Source of the DNA: Desulfurococcales archaeon | GTDB taxonomy: Archaea > Thermoproteota > Thermoprotei_A > Sulfolobales > NBVN01 | Direction: 5' to 3' | NCBI GenBank assembly: GCA_027002995.1 | Contig: JALWZB010000151.1 | Span: 1-33,125, forward strand | DNA: 33,125 bases | Shown: in pieces, positions 17,019 to 24,272 of the stretch | Layout of the letters: each line of letters starts with the position of its first letter | Numbering within the stretch: the stretch's first letter is position 1 | The notes under the pieces: generated by a model | Database searches by the model: none | Told to the model about the DNA's origin: nothing | What the model saw: the letters and a program-made list of their open reading frames with translations, nothing else | Position numbers and translations under genes: made by a program

Positions 17019-17067
17019 TGAACCCCCCGCTCTGAAGAGATAAAATGTTGTTGGAGCAAATAAGGAT
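17019..17067. promoter_or_regulatory. Divergent promoter with one central AT core
   Basis: The 49-bp gap between the helicase (minus) and the zinc-ribbon gene (plus) contains GATAAAATG at 17039-17047. Its centre, about 17043, is 25 bp from each proposed start codon (GTG 17018 and GTG 17068). One AT-rich element could thus serve both directions. A second minus-strand candidate is TTATTTG near 17055-17061. The helicase start also has GGGGGG four bases upstream, so it may not be leaderless. Confidence 0.4.
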
Positions 17068-17322
17068 GTGGTGCCGTTAATGACTGAGAAGCTGGAGTGT
17101 ATTGTGTGCGGACGTAAGTTTCCTCGAGGACAGGGTGTTACCCTGGTTATTGGTGGGAAGGAATACGCGTTCCATAGTAAGCGCTGCGCCCTCAAGTTCC
17201 TGCGGAGGGTTCTCGAGGAGATTGATGAGGGTATACTCACTAAGGTCTTCAACAATGTCGCTAAGGAGTTCGCGGAAGAGCTGGAGGAACTGAGGGAGAG
17301 GAAGGCAAAGAGGATCGTATAG
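17068..17322 (+). CDS. Small zinc-ribbon protein with L24e/TRASH-like motif
   Basis: An 84-residue protein. ECIVCGRKF followed by GGKEYAFHSKRCALKF matches the layout of L24e/TRASH/YHS-type treble-clef ribbons (CxxC, then FxSxxC), with His in place of the usual third Cys. The C-terminal half is a highly charged helix (AKEFAEELEELRERKAKR) that may form a coiled coil. The function is unknown; such domains bind zinc or other metals and occur in ribosomal proteins and metal sensors. Start options are GTG 17068 (leaderless relative to the AT core), GTG 17071, and ATG 17080, which is preceded by AAGGATG. The gene stands alone and is followed by a candidate sRNA. Confidence 0.7.
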   Translation: MVPLMTEKLECIVCGRKFPRGQGVTLVIGGKEYAFHSKRCALKFLRRVLEEIDEGILTKVFNNVAKEFAEELEELRERKAKRIV

Positions 17323-17379
17323 CTACGGGACCGTGCCGCAGATTAACATTCAAGAACTCTGCAGCTAGATTTATGACGT

Positions 17380-17437
17380 GGCGGATGATGTGTGTGGCGG
17401 TCACGGATTAATGAAGACTTAGGAGCCCCCTGACGCC
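17380..17437 (+). ncRNA. Candidate C/D box guide sRNA
   Basis: Element order: 5' stem GGCG (17380-17383), C box ATGATGT (17385-17391), 12-nt guide (17392-17403), D' box CGGA (17404-17407, one mismatch to CUGA), 3-nt spacer, C' box ATGAAGA (17411-17417), 12-nt guide (17418-17429), D box CTGA (17430-17433), 3' stem CGCC (17434-17437) complementary to the 5' stem. Both guides have the 12-nt length expected in archaea. The element exactly fills the end of the gap before the convergent dcd stop. I could not assign targets from memory: the D guide would pair with GGGGCUCCUAAG and the D' guide with UGACCGCCACAC. Confidence 0.55.
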
Positions 17438-17977
17438 CTAATCACTCGCTAGCCCGAGTAGTTTCGGTAACGTAACTCCACGTTGCCCCTGATAGCGCCC
17501 CCTGTAAGGTTTCTCAACGGGGTTCAGCGTTTTAGCGAATATTACGTGAGCAAATCTCTGACCGGCATAGACCTTAACAGGGAATGAAGATCCTTGAATC
17601 TCTAAGGTTATGTTTCCTTTGAAACCGGCGTCGATTATTGTTGGCGGCATCATTAGGCCTAGCCTGGCGAATGAACTTCGGAGTTCTACGAAGGCCATGA
17701 TGTCTGCCGGTAACTCAACGTACTCAAGCGTAGTGAGTAATACCTTCTCGTGGGGGTTTATGATGAAGGATTCACCTGACTCAATCTTGTAGAACTTTGA
17801 AAGGTCTGCGTCAGGATTAGCTGTGTCAAGCACTTCGTCCGTAGGGACTAGGCGCGCTATTTGGTTCCCAATCCTAAGGTCAACACCATTCTCCCTCACT
17901 ATAGCGTTGTCAAAGGGTTCTATCACTAATCTTTTGCTCTTAATATAGGCGAGTAAGTCGAAGTCCGACAGTATCAT
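17438..17977 (-). CDS. dcd: dCTP deaminase (possibly bifunctional dCTP deaminase/dUTPase)
   Basis: Deaminates dCTP toward dUMP supply for thymidylate synthesis. The trimeric dUTPase-superfamily fold is shown by ENGVDLRIG (29-37), ELRSSFARLGL (98-108), PTIIDAGFKGNITLE (112-126) with the expected catalytic glutamate, and the C-terminal RYQGQRG (161-167). The length of 179 residues is normal. Whether it stops at dUTP or proceeds to dUMP cannot be told from these motifs. Its ATG overlaps the thyX stop by 4 bases (ATGA), so the two consecutive steps of dTMP synthesis are translationally coupled. Confidence 0.93.
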   Translation of the reverse strand: MILSDFDLLAYIKSKRLVIEPFDNAIVRENGVDLRIGNQIARLVPTDEVLDTANPDADLSKFYKIESGESFIINPHEKVLLTTLEYVELPADIMAFVELRSSFARLGLMMPPTIIDAGFKGNITLEIQGSSFPVKVYAGQRFAHVIFAKTLNPVEKPYRGRYQGQRGVTLPKLLGLASD

Positions 17978-18612
17978 TGTAGGGTCTCCCCGCAGACCTC
18001 CTTCACGAGTTCAGGCATTTCCGGTATTACTTTAGAGGCCTCCTCAACCATTCTCTTCACTAGTTCCCTTATTTCCCACTGAGCCTCGCTCCTAAGCCTT
18101 AGACAAGCTATATGTAGGAGTTCCCTAAGGTTAAGCGTCATGAGTATCCTGGTCTTGACGGCTTGAGGTAGAATGTATCTTGCGTCTTCGTACGGGATGC
18201 CTGAAGAGATAAGTTCATCGTAGAGGGCGTATGCCTCACTAATGAAATTCCTCACTCTCTTGGAGAGCGGGGATGACTCTATGGAACTAGGTATGATAGG
18301 TCCGTCACTTACCTTGGCGTATCTCTGGGATTCCTGGGTATATGACGCTATTCTATGCCTCACTAACTGATGCGAGGTTACCCTAGATATGTCCTCTATG
18401 AGGAAAGTGAATACTATGTGTTCCTGAACTGACGGGAACTTAACGGATTGTAGGATCCAGTCCTTCACTTTACTCTCAGGGTACTTCTCAAGATAGTAGT
18501 CGGGATCCCTCTCACTAAGCTTCCCGCTCGAGACCTTGGCTGCCAGAACAATTAATCGCCTAGGGTCCTTCACCTTCCCTCCAGACCAGCTTATTAGCTT
18601 AACCTTAACCAA
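17974..18612 (-). CDS. thyX: Flavin-dependent thymidylate synthase
   Basis: Makes dTMP from dUMP using methylenetetrahydrofolate-type carbon donors, FAD and NADPH. The family signature RHRxxSxxxxSxR is present as RHRIASYTQESQR (85-97), preceded by FPSVQEHIVFTFLI (59-72), typical of the FAD-binding region. The length of 212 residues is typical. The start is TTG at 18612, with GGGGCAGGA immediately upstream. A TATA-like CTTATAAG lies at 18647-18654, predicting a leader of roughly 10 nt. Followed directly by dcd. Confidence 0.95.
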   Translation of the reverse strand: MVKVKLISWSGGKVKDPRRLIVLAAKVSSGKLSERDPDYYLEKYPESKVKDWILQSVKFPSVQEHIVFTFLIEDISRVTSHQLVRHRIASYTQESQRYAKVSDGPIIPSSIESSPLSKRVRNFISEAYALYDELISSGIPYEDARYILPQAVKTRILMTLNLRELLHIACLRLRSEAQWEIRELVKRMVEEASKVIPEMPELVKEVCGETLQ

Positions 18613-18646
18613 TCCTGCCCCTTAGGAGGGTTTCCTCTCCGTAATT

Positions 18647-18654
18647 TCTTATAA
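18647..18654 (-). promoter_or_regulatory. TATA-like box before thyX-dcd
   Basis: CTTATAAG, a near-ideal archaeal box, reads on the minus strand about 38 bp before the TTG start. It lies within the 94-bp gap after the AMMECR1 gene, indicating that thyX-dcd is a separate transcript. Confidence 0.45.
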
Positions 18655-18706
18655 GCAGTAACGGGTATTGAAGGTACGTAATTCACTAAACGAGAATACG
18701 GGTTAG

Positions 18707-19381
18707 TTACTCCCTGAAAAGATGCGCGCACGTAGTTTCGTACTCCTTCCTAAGATCACGCTTAACTACCGATCCACCTGGTTGTTCCTCCCTGAAGGTT
18801 ACGGCGCTGAACCTAAGTAGCTCGGACTCGGCATCCAACCAACAGTCAGGCGGTAATCCAGCCTTAATGCACGTCTCGGAGAGGAAGGTCTCCTCGTCCC
18901 AGCAGTACTCCACGGGAACCTCTGGTAGGAGGAGACCACTGTAGAAGCCTCTCCTTACTATTAACCCGTCCCTACCTATAACAAAGCCCTTAACCCTGTC
19001 CTTGCCTTGAAGTGTCACGACCTCTGGGTTTGAGAGGACGGAGACCTCGAAGACTATGTGCTGAAGCTCATAAGGCCTTACAGGGGGAAAGCGCGGATCC
19101 TCGGTTGCCGCTGCTATCGCGGCGTGAATCACGCTATCAACCAACGGTTCTGCGGCCTTCACGTAACCTATGCATCCACGCAGCTCCCTCTCGCCCGTCG
19201 GCGTTATCTTTAGGAGGGTTACGAATGCAGCTCCCTTCCTTAGGAGGGCTTCCGGTGTTTCAGGGGGCCTTGAGGGTACTTTCCAGCTCTTAAGGTAGCT
19301 CGACACAGCGTCCCTAGCAAGCCTTACGAGGAACGCGCCTTCCTCTAGACTAAGCTCCTCCGGGTTTACGACTCCTTCCAC
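18707..19381 (-). CDS. AMMECR1-domain protein
   Basis: A 224-residue protein with the conserved LRGCIGYV core (about 67-74), ATEDPRFPPV (about 91-100) and the EVSVLSNPEVV strand. This family is widespread in archaea and eukaryotes; its biochemical role is not settled. No membrane segment is present. GTG at 19381 gives a full N-terminus (SLEEGAFLVRLARDAV). It overlaps the end of the upstream Mut7-C gene by 32 bases, a long overlap that still leaves no better downstream start. Probably co-transcribed with Mut7-C. Confidence 0.9.
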   Translation of the reverse strand: MEGVVNPEELSLEEGAFLVRLARDAVSSYLKSWKVPSRPPETPEALLRKGAAFVTLLKITPTGERELRGCIGYVKAAEPLVDSVIHAAIAAATEDPRFPPVRPYELQHIVFEVSVLSNPEVVTLQGKDRVKGFVIGRDGLIVRRGFYSGLLLPEVPVEYCWDEETFLSETCIKAGLPPDCWLDAESELLRFSAVTFREEQPGGSVVKRDLRKEYETTCAHLFRE

Positions 19382-19868
19382 CTTTCCTCACCCTCAGCTC
19401 CAGGAGTTTCCTGTTTGCTTTCTCTAGGACAGCGCTTATTGTTTTCCAGTGGTTCCCCTGCCAGTAAACCCGCCTACATCTGGGACATAGCCAGAACTTA
19501 TCATACTTTACGGCTACTTCCGGCTTCACTAGGGAGAGTGCTTCAGCTTTACTGATACTTACGAGCTTAACGTTACAGTGAGGGCACCTTGTTCTGGAGG
19601 CGCTGAATTCTAGGTCAATGCCTGACCGGAACGCTATCTCGGCAAGTATGTCCTCTATGGGTGCGTGCTCCACAAGTATCGCGTCAAGCTTCTTTCTGCG
19701 CGCTCTCCTGAAGAGACCCACGTCCCTCGTCAGTATCACCCGAGCGTCCTTCTGAGCAATACGCAGGATTTCCCAGTCCTCGTAGTTGCGGGAATAAAGG
19801 GTATCGTACCCAAGTAGTCTAAGCCACCTAGCTACGTCGCCCAGCATTGAGTCACATATGAACCGCAT
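19350..19868 (-). CDS. Mut7-C family PIN-like RNase with zinc ribbon
   Basis: A predicted ribonuclease of the Mut7-C group. The N-terminal PIN-like domain reads FICDSMLGDVARWLRLLGYDT (residues 3-23) with the acidic Asp6 and Asp11, then VILTRDVGLF (44-53). A C-terminal zinc ribbon has CPHC (95-98) and CPRC (128-131). The frame is open to an ATG at 19892. ATG 19868 is chosen because homologues begin at this MRFICD and a TTTAAA box (19895-19900) is about 29 bp upstream. The substrate is unknown. From 19868 it is 172 residues. Confidence 0.88.
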   Translation of the reverse strand: MRFICDSMLGDVARWLRLLGYDTLYSRNYEDWEILRIAQKDARVILTRDVGLFRRARRKKLDAILVEHAPIEDILAEIAFRSGIDLEFSASRTRCPHCNVKLVSISKAEALSLVKPEVAVKYDKFWLCPRCRRVYWQGNHWKTISAVLEKANRKLLELRVRKGGRSRKPGGA

Positions 19869-19894
19869 GCCGCAACATCGTATTGAGTACATGA

Positions 19895-19933
19895 TTTAAA
19901 GGTAAATATTTGTAGCGACAGAAGCTTATAAAG
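19895..19933. promoter_or_regulatory. Divergent promoters for Mut7-C (minus) and L35Ae (plus)
   Basis: TTTAAA at 19895-19900 faces the Mut7-C gene, 27-30 bp from ATG 19868. CTTATAAAG at 19925-19933 is a strong plus-strand box, about 35 bp before the L35Ae ATG, giving a leader of about 9 nt. Confidence 0.5.
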
Positions 19934-19963
19934 GCGCTCCAAATTAGTTGTGGGGTATAGGCG

Positions 19964-20266
19964 ATGAGTCAGGAGGAAACGAAGGTACTGGAACTAGGGG
20001 TAGGTATTGTATTAGGTTACCGTAGAGGTAGCAACACACAGTATCCTAGGCAGGTACTCATTAAGGTTATTGAGAGCATAAAGAAGCGCGTGGACAACCT
20101 GGTAGGCGCCAAGGTCCTAGTTAAGGATAAGTATGGTAACAAGTATATCGGCAAGATAGTTAGGGTGCATGCACGCGGGAAGAACAACGTCGTCATAGCG
20201 GTGTTCAGGAGGAACCTGCCTGGTCAGACTATCGGGGCTGAGGCACTAATATATTATACAAGGTAA
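19964..20266 (+). CDS. rpl35ae: Large ribosomal subunit protein L35Ae (eL33)
   Basis: A 100-residue ribosomal protein found in eukaryotes and a subset of archaea. Family marks are GIVLGYRRGSNTQYPRQVLIKV (about 13-34), VGAKVLVKDKYGNKYIGKIVRVHARGKN and the C-terminal FRRNLPGQTIGAEALIY. The length fits exactly. It is a single-gene unit with a strong TATA box, and it ends facing DNA ligase with a hairpin between them. Its presence supports a TACK-type archaeon. Confidence 0.95.
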   Translation: MSQEETKVLELGVGIVLGYRRGSNTQYPRQVLIKVIESIKKRVDNLVGAKVLVKDKYGNKYIGKIVRVHARGKNNVVIAVFRRNLPGQTIGAEALIYYTR

Positions 20267-20277
20267 AAAGGAAACTT

Positions 20278-20293
20278 GGACGTTACTACGTCC
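20278..20293. terminator. Hairpin between convergent L35Ae and ligase genes
   Basis: GGACGT TACT ACGTCC is a perfect 6-bp inverted repeat with a 4-nt loop, followed on plus by TTCTATT. It lies between two convergent stops (20266 and 20314), so it could help end transcription in either direction. Archaeal termination mainly needs T-runs, so this is suggestive only. Confidence 0.35.
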
Positions 20294-20313
20294 TTCTATT
20301 AAATCTTCCCCGC

Positions 20314-22125
20314 TCAGGCCTTCTCCTCAAGCTTCTTTAACTGACGCTTGTACATTTCAAGAATTTCCTTAGTAGTGGTTGCTTCCTCAGGTCCCTTATC
20401 CGTTCTCCATCTTATGAATCTGGGGAAGCGTATTGAGATACCCACTCCCTTCCTTACAGCATCGCGGCAGCACGTGTGTATTGGTGACAAGGTCAGCTCA
20501 GCGCCTATGATTTCAGCCACGAAGTTAGGTACGAGCCACACATCAGGCTTCATTATTGACTCGACCCGCGGGTGTTTATGGGGTATTATGTAGTCCTTGA
20601 ACATGTTAGTCATTTCCTCTAAGTCAGCATCGGTGAAGCCTGTGCCGACCTTGCATATGGTCACGAACTTGTCGCGGTCAGGATCATATGCGGCCAGCAG
20701 TAATGTGCCGTACCTACCTGCGCGCTTCCCTTTCCCAGCGAAGGCGCCGACCACAACTAGGTCGACGGTATCTGTCATTTCGCTCTTGTAGTCGCGCTTA
20801 TACTTTATCCATAGCCATCCACGCGATCCTGCCTGGTAAATGGCGTTGCCGTGTATTGCCTTAACCATTACGCCCTCCGCGCCGTCCTCTATTGCTTTGA
20901 GGAAGAACTTCTCCAGCTCATCTACGTCATCAGTTACTATGTGTTGAGCGATCCTGAATCGCTCGCCCTCATCAATTATGTTCGCTAACACTTTCCTGCG
21001 CTCCAGTATGGGTTTTAGTGTTAGGTCCTCACCTTCATTGTAGAGGGCGTCGAAGAGATACACAGCTACGGGATACTCACGCACCGCCTCATGAATGTCA
21101 TGCTTTCTCTTTCTGTGCATTAGCTCTTGGAAGGGCCGCATCTCGCCCGTTTCAGGGTCTATGGCGACGATCTCACCCTCAATTATCGCTTCACTGCTCT
21201 TCACTCTCTCCCTAACCATCTCAACCACGTCTGGGTACTGATGTGTTATGTTCTCTAACCTCCTCGAGAATATGATTACCGTGTCTCCCTTCTTGTGGAT
21301 CTGCCCTCTCTCACCATCGTACTTATACTCAACTAGGGCCTTGCCGCCAACCTTACTGAGGATCTCGTACGGGTCGTTCAAGCGTTCAGCTAGCATGGGT
21401 CTTATCGGGATCCCGACCTCGGGCTTGATGTTCTTTAATGCGTCCACGCCCTTTTCCGCCAGTAGCTTCGCTATACCGCCTAAGTCAGCCCTTATGTTAT
21501 AAGCACGCTCTATTACTGGCCTAAGAGCTTGGTTACCGGCGTACGCTATTGCTAAGGCATCCATTACTGTCGCGTCCCCTACACCCAGTCTGAGCCTACC
21601 CTCAATCAACCTAACTAAGTACCTAGCCTCAAGCGGGTCAGCGTCAGCGATCAAGCCAGCGATGAGGTTTATCTTAACATCTCGGCTCCCCTCGCCGGTG
21701 GCTAGGGCTACCCTAGTGAGCGTCTCGTAAACCTTCTCTACGGTTAATTCCTTCTTCGGCTGAGTTACGCCAAGGAACTTTGCTAACCCTACACCGCCTG
21801 CGCTAGCGGCTCTCCTCTTGAGTTCCTCTGCGACCTTACCTAGGTCTCCAAGTCTCTTGTACAGATTCTCTACTTCACTTTCACGCGAATGCGTTGCCTT
21901 AGCTATTGCCTTAATTAAGAACTTCTCACCCACACCTAGTTCTGGGAGCCCCTTCCAGTCGGGCCAGAGCTTACCCTGGATCAGGTAAATGACTTTGTCT
22001 ATTACGTCTGGAGGTGTGTTACGGAATAAATCCACTAAAATCATGGTCATTTGAGTCCGGCTCGTTATTAACTCAAGTTTCCTGAAAGCCTCAACAAGTA
22101 TCTTTAGATTCAATTCCTCACCCAT
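20314..22125 (-). CDS. lig: ATP-dependent DNA ligase
   Basis: Seals nicks in DNA; the replicative ligase of archaea. After an N-terminal DNA-binding domain, the adenylation motif I is [11 protein letters not shown], with the AMP-accepting lysine at about 268. Motif III is in [10 protein letters not shown], motif IV in EGVMVKA, and motif V in [12 protein letters not shown]-terminal OB fold ends with TEIL-type helices. The frame extends to 22194, but ATG 22125 ([14 protein letters not shown]) matches the usual N-terminus and is 26 bp from a minus-strand TTTTAAG box (22148-22155). This gives 603 residues, the normal crenarchaeal length. Confidence 0.95.
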   Translation of the reverse strand: MGEELNLKILVEAFRKLELITSRTQMTMILVDLFRNTPPDVIDKVIYLIQGKLWPDWKGLPELGVGEKFLIKAIAKATHSRESEVENLYKRLGDLGKVAEELKRRAASAGGVGLAKFLGVTQPKKELTVEKVYETLTRVALATGEGSRDVKINLIAGLIADADPLEARYLVRLIEGRLRLGVGDATVMDALAIAYAGNQALRPVIERAYNIRADLGGIAKLLAEKGVDALKNIKPEVGIPIRPMLAERLNDPYEILSKVGGKALVEYKYDGERGQIHKKGDTVIIFSRRLENITHQYPDVVEMVRERVKSSEAIIEGEIVAIDPETGEMRPFQELMHRKRKHDIHEAVREYPVAVYLFDALYNEGEDLTLKPILERRKVLANIIDEGERFRIAQHIVTDDVDELEKFFLKAIEDGAEGVMVKAIHGNAIYQAGSRGWLWIKYKRDYKSEMTDTVDLVVVGAFAGKGKRAGRYGTLLLAAYDPDRDKFVTICKVGTGFTDADLEEMTNMFKDYIIPHKHPRVESIMKPDVWLVPNFVAEIIGAELTLSPIHTCCRDAVRKGVGISIRFPRFIRWRTDKGPEEATTTKEILEMYKRQLKKLEEKA

Positions 22126-22147
22126 TAAGGAGGTATGTTTGAGAGTA

Positions 22148-22155
22148 CTTAAAAC
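22148..22155 (-). promoter_or_regulatory. TATA-like box before DNA ligase
   Basis: GTTTTAAG on the minus strand, centred about 26 bp before ATG 22125. It predicts a leaderless message and argues against the longer 22194 start. Confidence 0.45.
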
Positions 22156-22309
22156 CGGTTTAGGGAATGGGGGTAGGTTTAATTCTCCGGACACGATGTA
22201 CTTAACGCCGATGACGAGAACCCGGCAAGAAGGTTACTGATGCCTGGTCAGTGTTACGCTGAGGTTCAAGGACTGAGTTGAGGGTTAATGCAAATCGTGT
22301 AGTTTCTGT

Positions 22310-22771
22310 TTAGTGCTTACCTCCGTGTAATTCTTCCCACACATACTCTAGTGCGAGTTCCAATTCCCTGTAGAAACTGCGTTTAGGTACGCCCTTGATC
22401 TCTATGCTGGTTATGAAACCCCGCCTTTCATGCACCTCATACGCCCTTATCTCACCTTTCCGCTCTTTATCCTGTAGCAACTTAATCAAGAACGACTTAA
22501 CGACAGGGTTGCTTGAAGGGATGGTCTCTGTAAACACTATCTTTACCCCATCACCCGACTCAACGATATCTGCCACGACGTTACCGCCTACTGAAATAAC
22601 CTTCACGGACGTAGGGCGGCTTCCGCGTGTATGTTTACGCTCCTCCGCCTCACTGCTTCCCTCCTTAACTATGCGGAGAAGGGCTTCAAGTACCGCTAGT
22701 TCCCTACGTAGCTCCTCTATACGTTTAGTTATGTACGATATAATTTCATCTCTTTCAGCTTCCTCAGACAC
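22310..22771 (-). CDS. Uncharacterised protein with N-terminal coiled coil
   Basis: A 153-residue protein that I do not recognise. Residues 1-42 are a strongly heptad-like helix (ISYITKRIEELRRELAVLEALL). A low-complexity charged linker follows (about 43-56). A compact alpha/beta domain (about 57-150) carries VKVISVGGNVVADI, VKIVFTE, FLIKLLQDKERKGEI and RGFITSIEIKG. No cysteines, membrane helices or known catalytic motif are visible. The GTG start is well supported by GGGAGGT 8 nt upstream (22780-22786). It lies between the uracil-DNA glycosylase and ligase genes on the same strand, so a DNA-related role is possible but unproven. Confidence 0.7.
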   Translation of the reverse strand: MSEEAERDEIISYITKRIEELRRELAVLEALLRIVKEGSSEAEERKHTRGSRPTSVKVISVGGNVVADIVESGDGVKIVFTETIPSSNPVVKSFLIKLLQDKERKGEIRAYEVHERRGFITSIEIKGVPKRSFYRELELALEYVWEELHGGKH

Positions 22772-22826
22772 TGCGGTCTACCTCCCTTAATCATTATCAT
22801 AATACTACTAAGTGGTTCATTACTGT

Positions 22827-23483
22827 TTACTTCTTAAGGAAATCCAGCAATGACCTAGGCCTGCCCTTCGCAGTACCTTCTTTAACCCTAGTGAGGTTCT
22901 TCCGCGCTTCCGCTATTAGGCTAAAGTCCTTCTCCAATGCTGGCTTCACCTTCGGGTTGTACAGCGCGGCTGCCGGGTGGTATGTGGGGATAACCAATAC
23001 CTTCCCTATACCCTTTAACTCAAGCTCGTAGATCCTTCCTCGCATTCGTGATATGCCCCGCCACTCGCGGCCCCCTAACATTGAGAACACGTATCTGCCT
23101 GAGTGATTACCGAGGGTGACGATTATCTTAGGTTTAACTAGCTCTATTATTGCTTGAGTATGAACGGAGCACGCCTTAACTTCCTCTTCCTTAGGGTCAC
23201 GGTTATTGGGGGGCCTACATTTAACCACGTTAGTGATGAATACCTCTTCGCGCTTGAGACCTATGCTTTTCAGAAGCGCCTCCAGGAGCTTACCAGCCTG
23301 TCCTACAAAGGGGCGGCCGCTTAAGTCTTCCTGCCGTCCTGGCGCTTCGCCTATGAATAATACGTCGGCGTTTAGGTTCCCTTCACCAGGTACTGGCTTA
23401 GTGCGTGACTTGTGCAGTACGCACTTACTGCAATTCTTTATGGATTCTACAATAGCGCTCCATAAAGTTTCCTTATCCTGCGT
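22827..23483 (-). CDS. Family 4 uracil-DNA glycosylase, no canonical start codon
   Basis: Removes uracil from DNA and carries a 4Fe-4S cluster. The full fold is in one frame: first cluster pair NCSKC, KPVPGEGN, VLFIGEAPGRQEDLSGRPFVG, VVKCRPPNNRDP with the third Cys, ACS with the fourth, and the C-terminal HPAAALY. A start at the GTG 23228 would delete the N-terminal half and two cluster cysteines. Upstream in this frame there is no ATG, GTG or TTG until the TAA at 23547-23549. ACG 23483 (after GGGGGT) is used as a placeholder; ATT 23453 (after GGAG) and ATA codons are alternatives. It follows the S25e gene on the same strand. Confidence 0.85.
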   Translation of the reverse strand, partial: TQDKETLWSAIVESIKNCSKCVLHKSRTKPVPGEGNLNADVLFIGEAPGRQEDLSGRPFVGQAGKLLEALLKSIGLKREEVFITNVVKCRPPNNRDPKEEEVKACSVHTQAIIELVKPKIIVTLGNHSGRYVFSMLGGREWRGISRMRGRIYELELKGIGKVLVIPTYHPAAALYNPKVKPALEKDFSLIAEARKNLTRVKEGTAKGRPRSLLDFLKK

Positions 23484-23539
23484 ACTACCCCCGGTTATCC
23501 TTATCGTTGTGTGGAGTAAAAATAACTGCTGAAACCGCC

Positions 23540-23872
23540 CTAAGCCTTACAGGCCTTGGAGGCCGGAACAGCTATTATCAAGGCTCTACTCTTGTCGATT
23601 ACCTTAACAACACCGTTCTCCGCTAACAACCTTAGGACACGCCTAGCAAGGGATAACTTGATATTTAACGTGGTTGCGAGCGTGTAAGGCGTGATTAGAT
23701 CCATGCTTTCTACGGCCTTACTTGCTCTCCGAATTAATGATTCGCTCAAATCATGGTAGGCTATGTAGCGTTCCTCCTTCTTCTTCTTGGTTGGTTGGGG
23801 TGCTGCCTTTCTCCTTTTGTCTCTTGCTGATATGGGTTTCTTGGGTTTGCCACCACCCACTTCCTTCACCAA
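23540..23872 (-). CDS. rps25e: Small ribosomal subunit protein S25e (eS25)
   Basis: A 110-residue protein with a long basic tail (KPKKPISARDKRRKAAPQPTKKKKEE) followed by the S25e winged-helix core: ESLIRRASKAVESMDLITPYTLA, then LARRVLRLLAENGVVKVI. It occurs in eukaryotes and many TACK archaea. The start is TTG 23872 or GTG 23869. A minus-strand CCTTAATAG (23892-23900) lies about 25 bp upstream, consistent with a leaderless message. It ends in TAG and is followed closely by the glycosylase. Confidence 0.93.
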   Translation of the reverse strand: MVKEVGGGKPKKPISARDKRRKAAPQPTKKKKEERYIAYHDLSESLIRRASKAVESMDLITPYTLATTLNIKLSLARRVLRLLAENGVVKVIDKSRALIIAVPASKACKA

Positions 23873-23966
23873 GGCTTGGGTTATGGTGAAGCTATTAAGG
23901 TTTATTGGTCACGCGTCTCCGTTCTTTTAAGCTTATGCGTCCCGAGTGAATGTACGGTGTGTAACT

Positions 23967-24179
23967 GTGAGGCTGGTTACTGTGAAGATACCCGAACTAT
24001 ATCTTGAGGGTATAGACGAGCTGGTTAGGCATGGGAGATATTCAAGTAGGTCTGAGGTCATAAGGACGGCGATTAGGGACCTTCTACGGCGGGAGCTGTG
24101 GATGCCGGAAAGTGAGGCGTTCTATCGACCGAAGACAGAATATGTGCATGGGGTGAAGCATATTTCCTTAACTCCCTGA
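23967..24179 (+). CDS. Ribbon-helix-helix (CopG/Arc-type) DNA-binding protein
   Basis: A 70-residue protein. [20 protein letters not shown] contains the DNA-contacting beta strand (VTVKIP) and helix A; the turn [20 protein letters not shown] is helix B with the conserved Ser-Arg-Ser-Glu. The C-terminal 20 residues are a non-conserved tail. Such proteins are dimeric transcription regulators or antitoxins. No toxin-like partner is adjacent. The frame is open to GTG 23946, but GTG 23967 is preferred: it gives the normal N-terminus and has GGTGTG upstream, and the TTTTAAG box at 23927-23933 is at a workable distance. Confidence 0.8.
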   Translation: MRLVTVKIPELYLEGIDELVRHGRYSSRSEVIRTAIRDLLRRELWMPESEAFYRPKTEYVHGVKHISLTP

Positions 24180-24272
24180 CACCGGCCCTCATTCTTTACT
24201 CCCTCACTCTCGCCGTAATTATTTAACGATTTAAAGGTAAGGTAATAGTGGCTATGAGGAGGGCTGGTATTT

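Noticed and set aside
17019-17255. 79-residue N-terminal extension of the Lhr helicase frame
   Set aside because: It lies antisense to the zinc-ribbon gene, has no domain resemblance, and a normal helicase N-terminus begins at GTG 17018.
22126-22194. 23-residue N-terminal extension of DNA ligase
   Set aside because: The TATA-like box falls inside it and homologues begin near the MGEELNLK start.
22205-22275. Possible fifth C/D box sRNA (ATGACGA, several CTGA, CTGATG) between ligase and the coiled-coil gene
   Set aside because: The first guide would be 19 nt and the C' box would overlap the D' box. There is no closing stem, so spacing does not fit archaeal sRNAs.
22255-22290. tRNA-like T-arm sequence GGTTCAAGG
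   Set aside because: No flanking T-stem, acceptor stem, anticodon arm or CCA context can be drawn around it.
23420-23463. ATG at 23463 as the glycosylase start with a frameshift
   Set aside because: Its frame ends at TAA after 12 codons, and a slip at that stop would lose the first Fe-S cysteines. A non-standard start or a sequence error is simpler.
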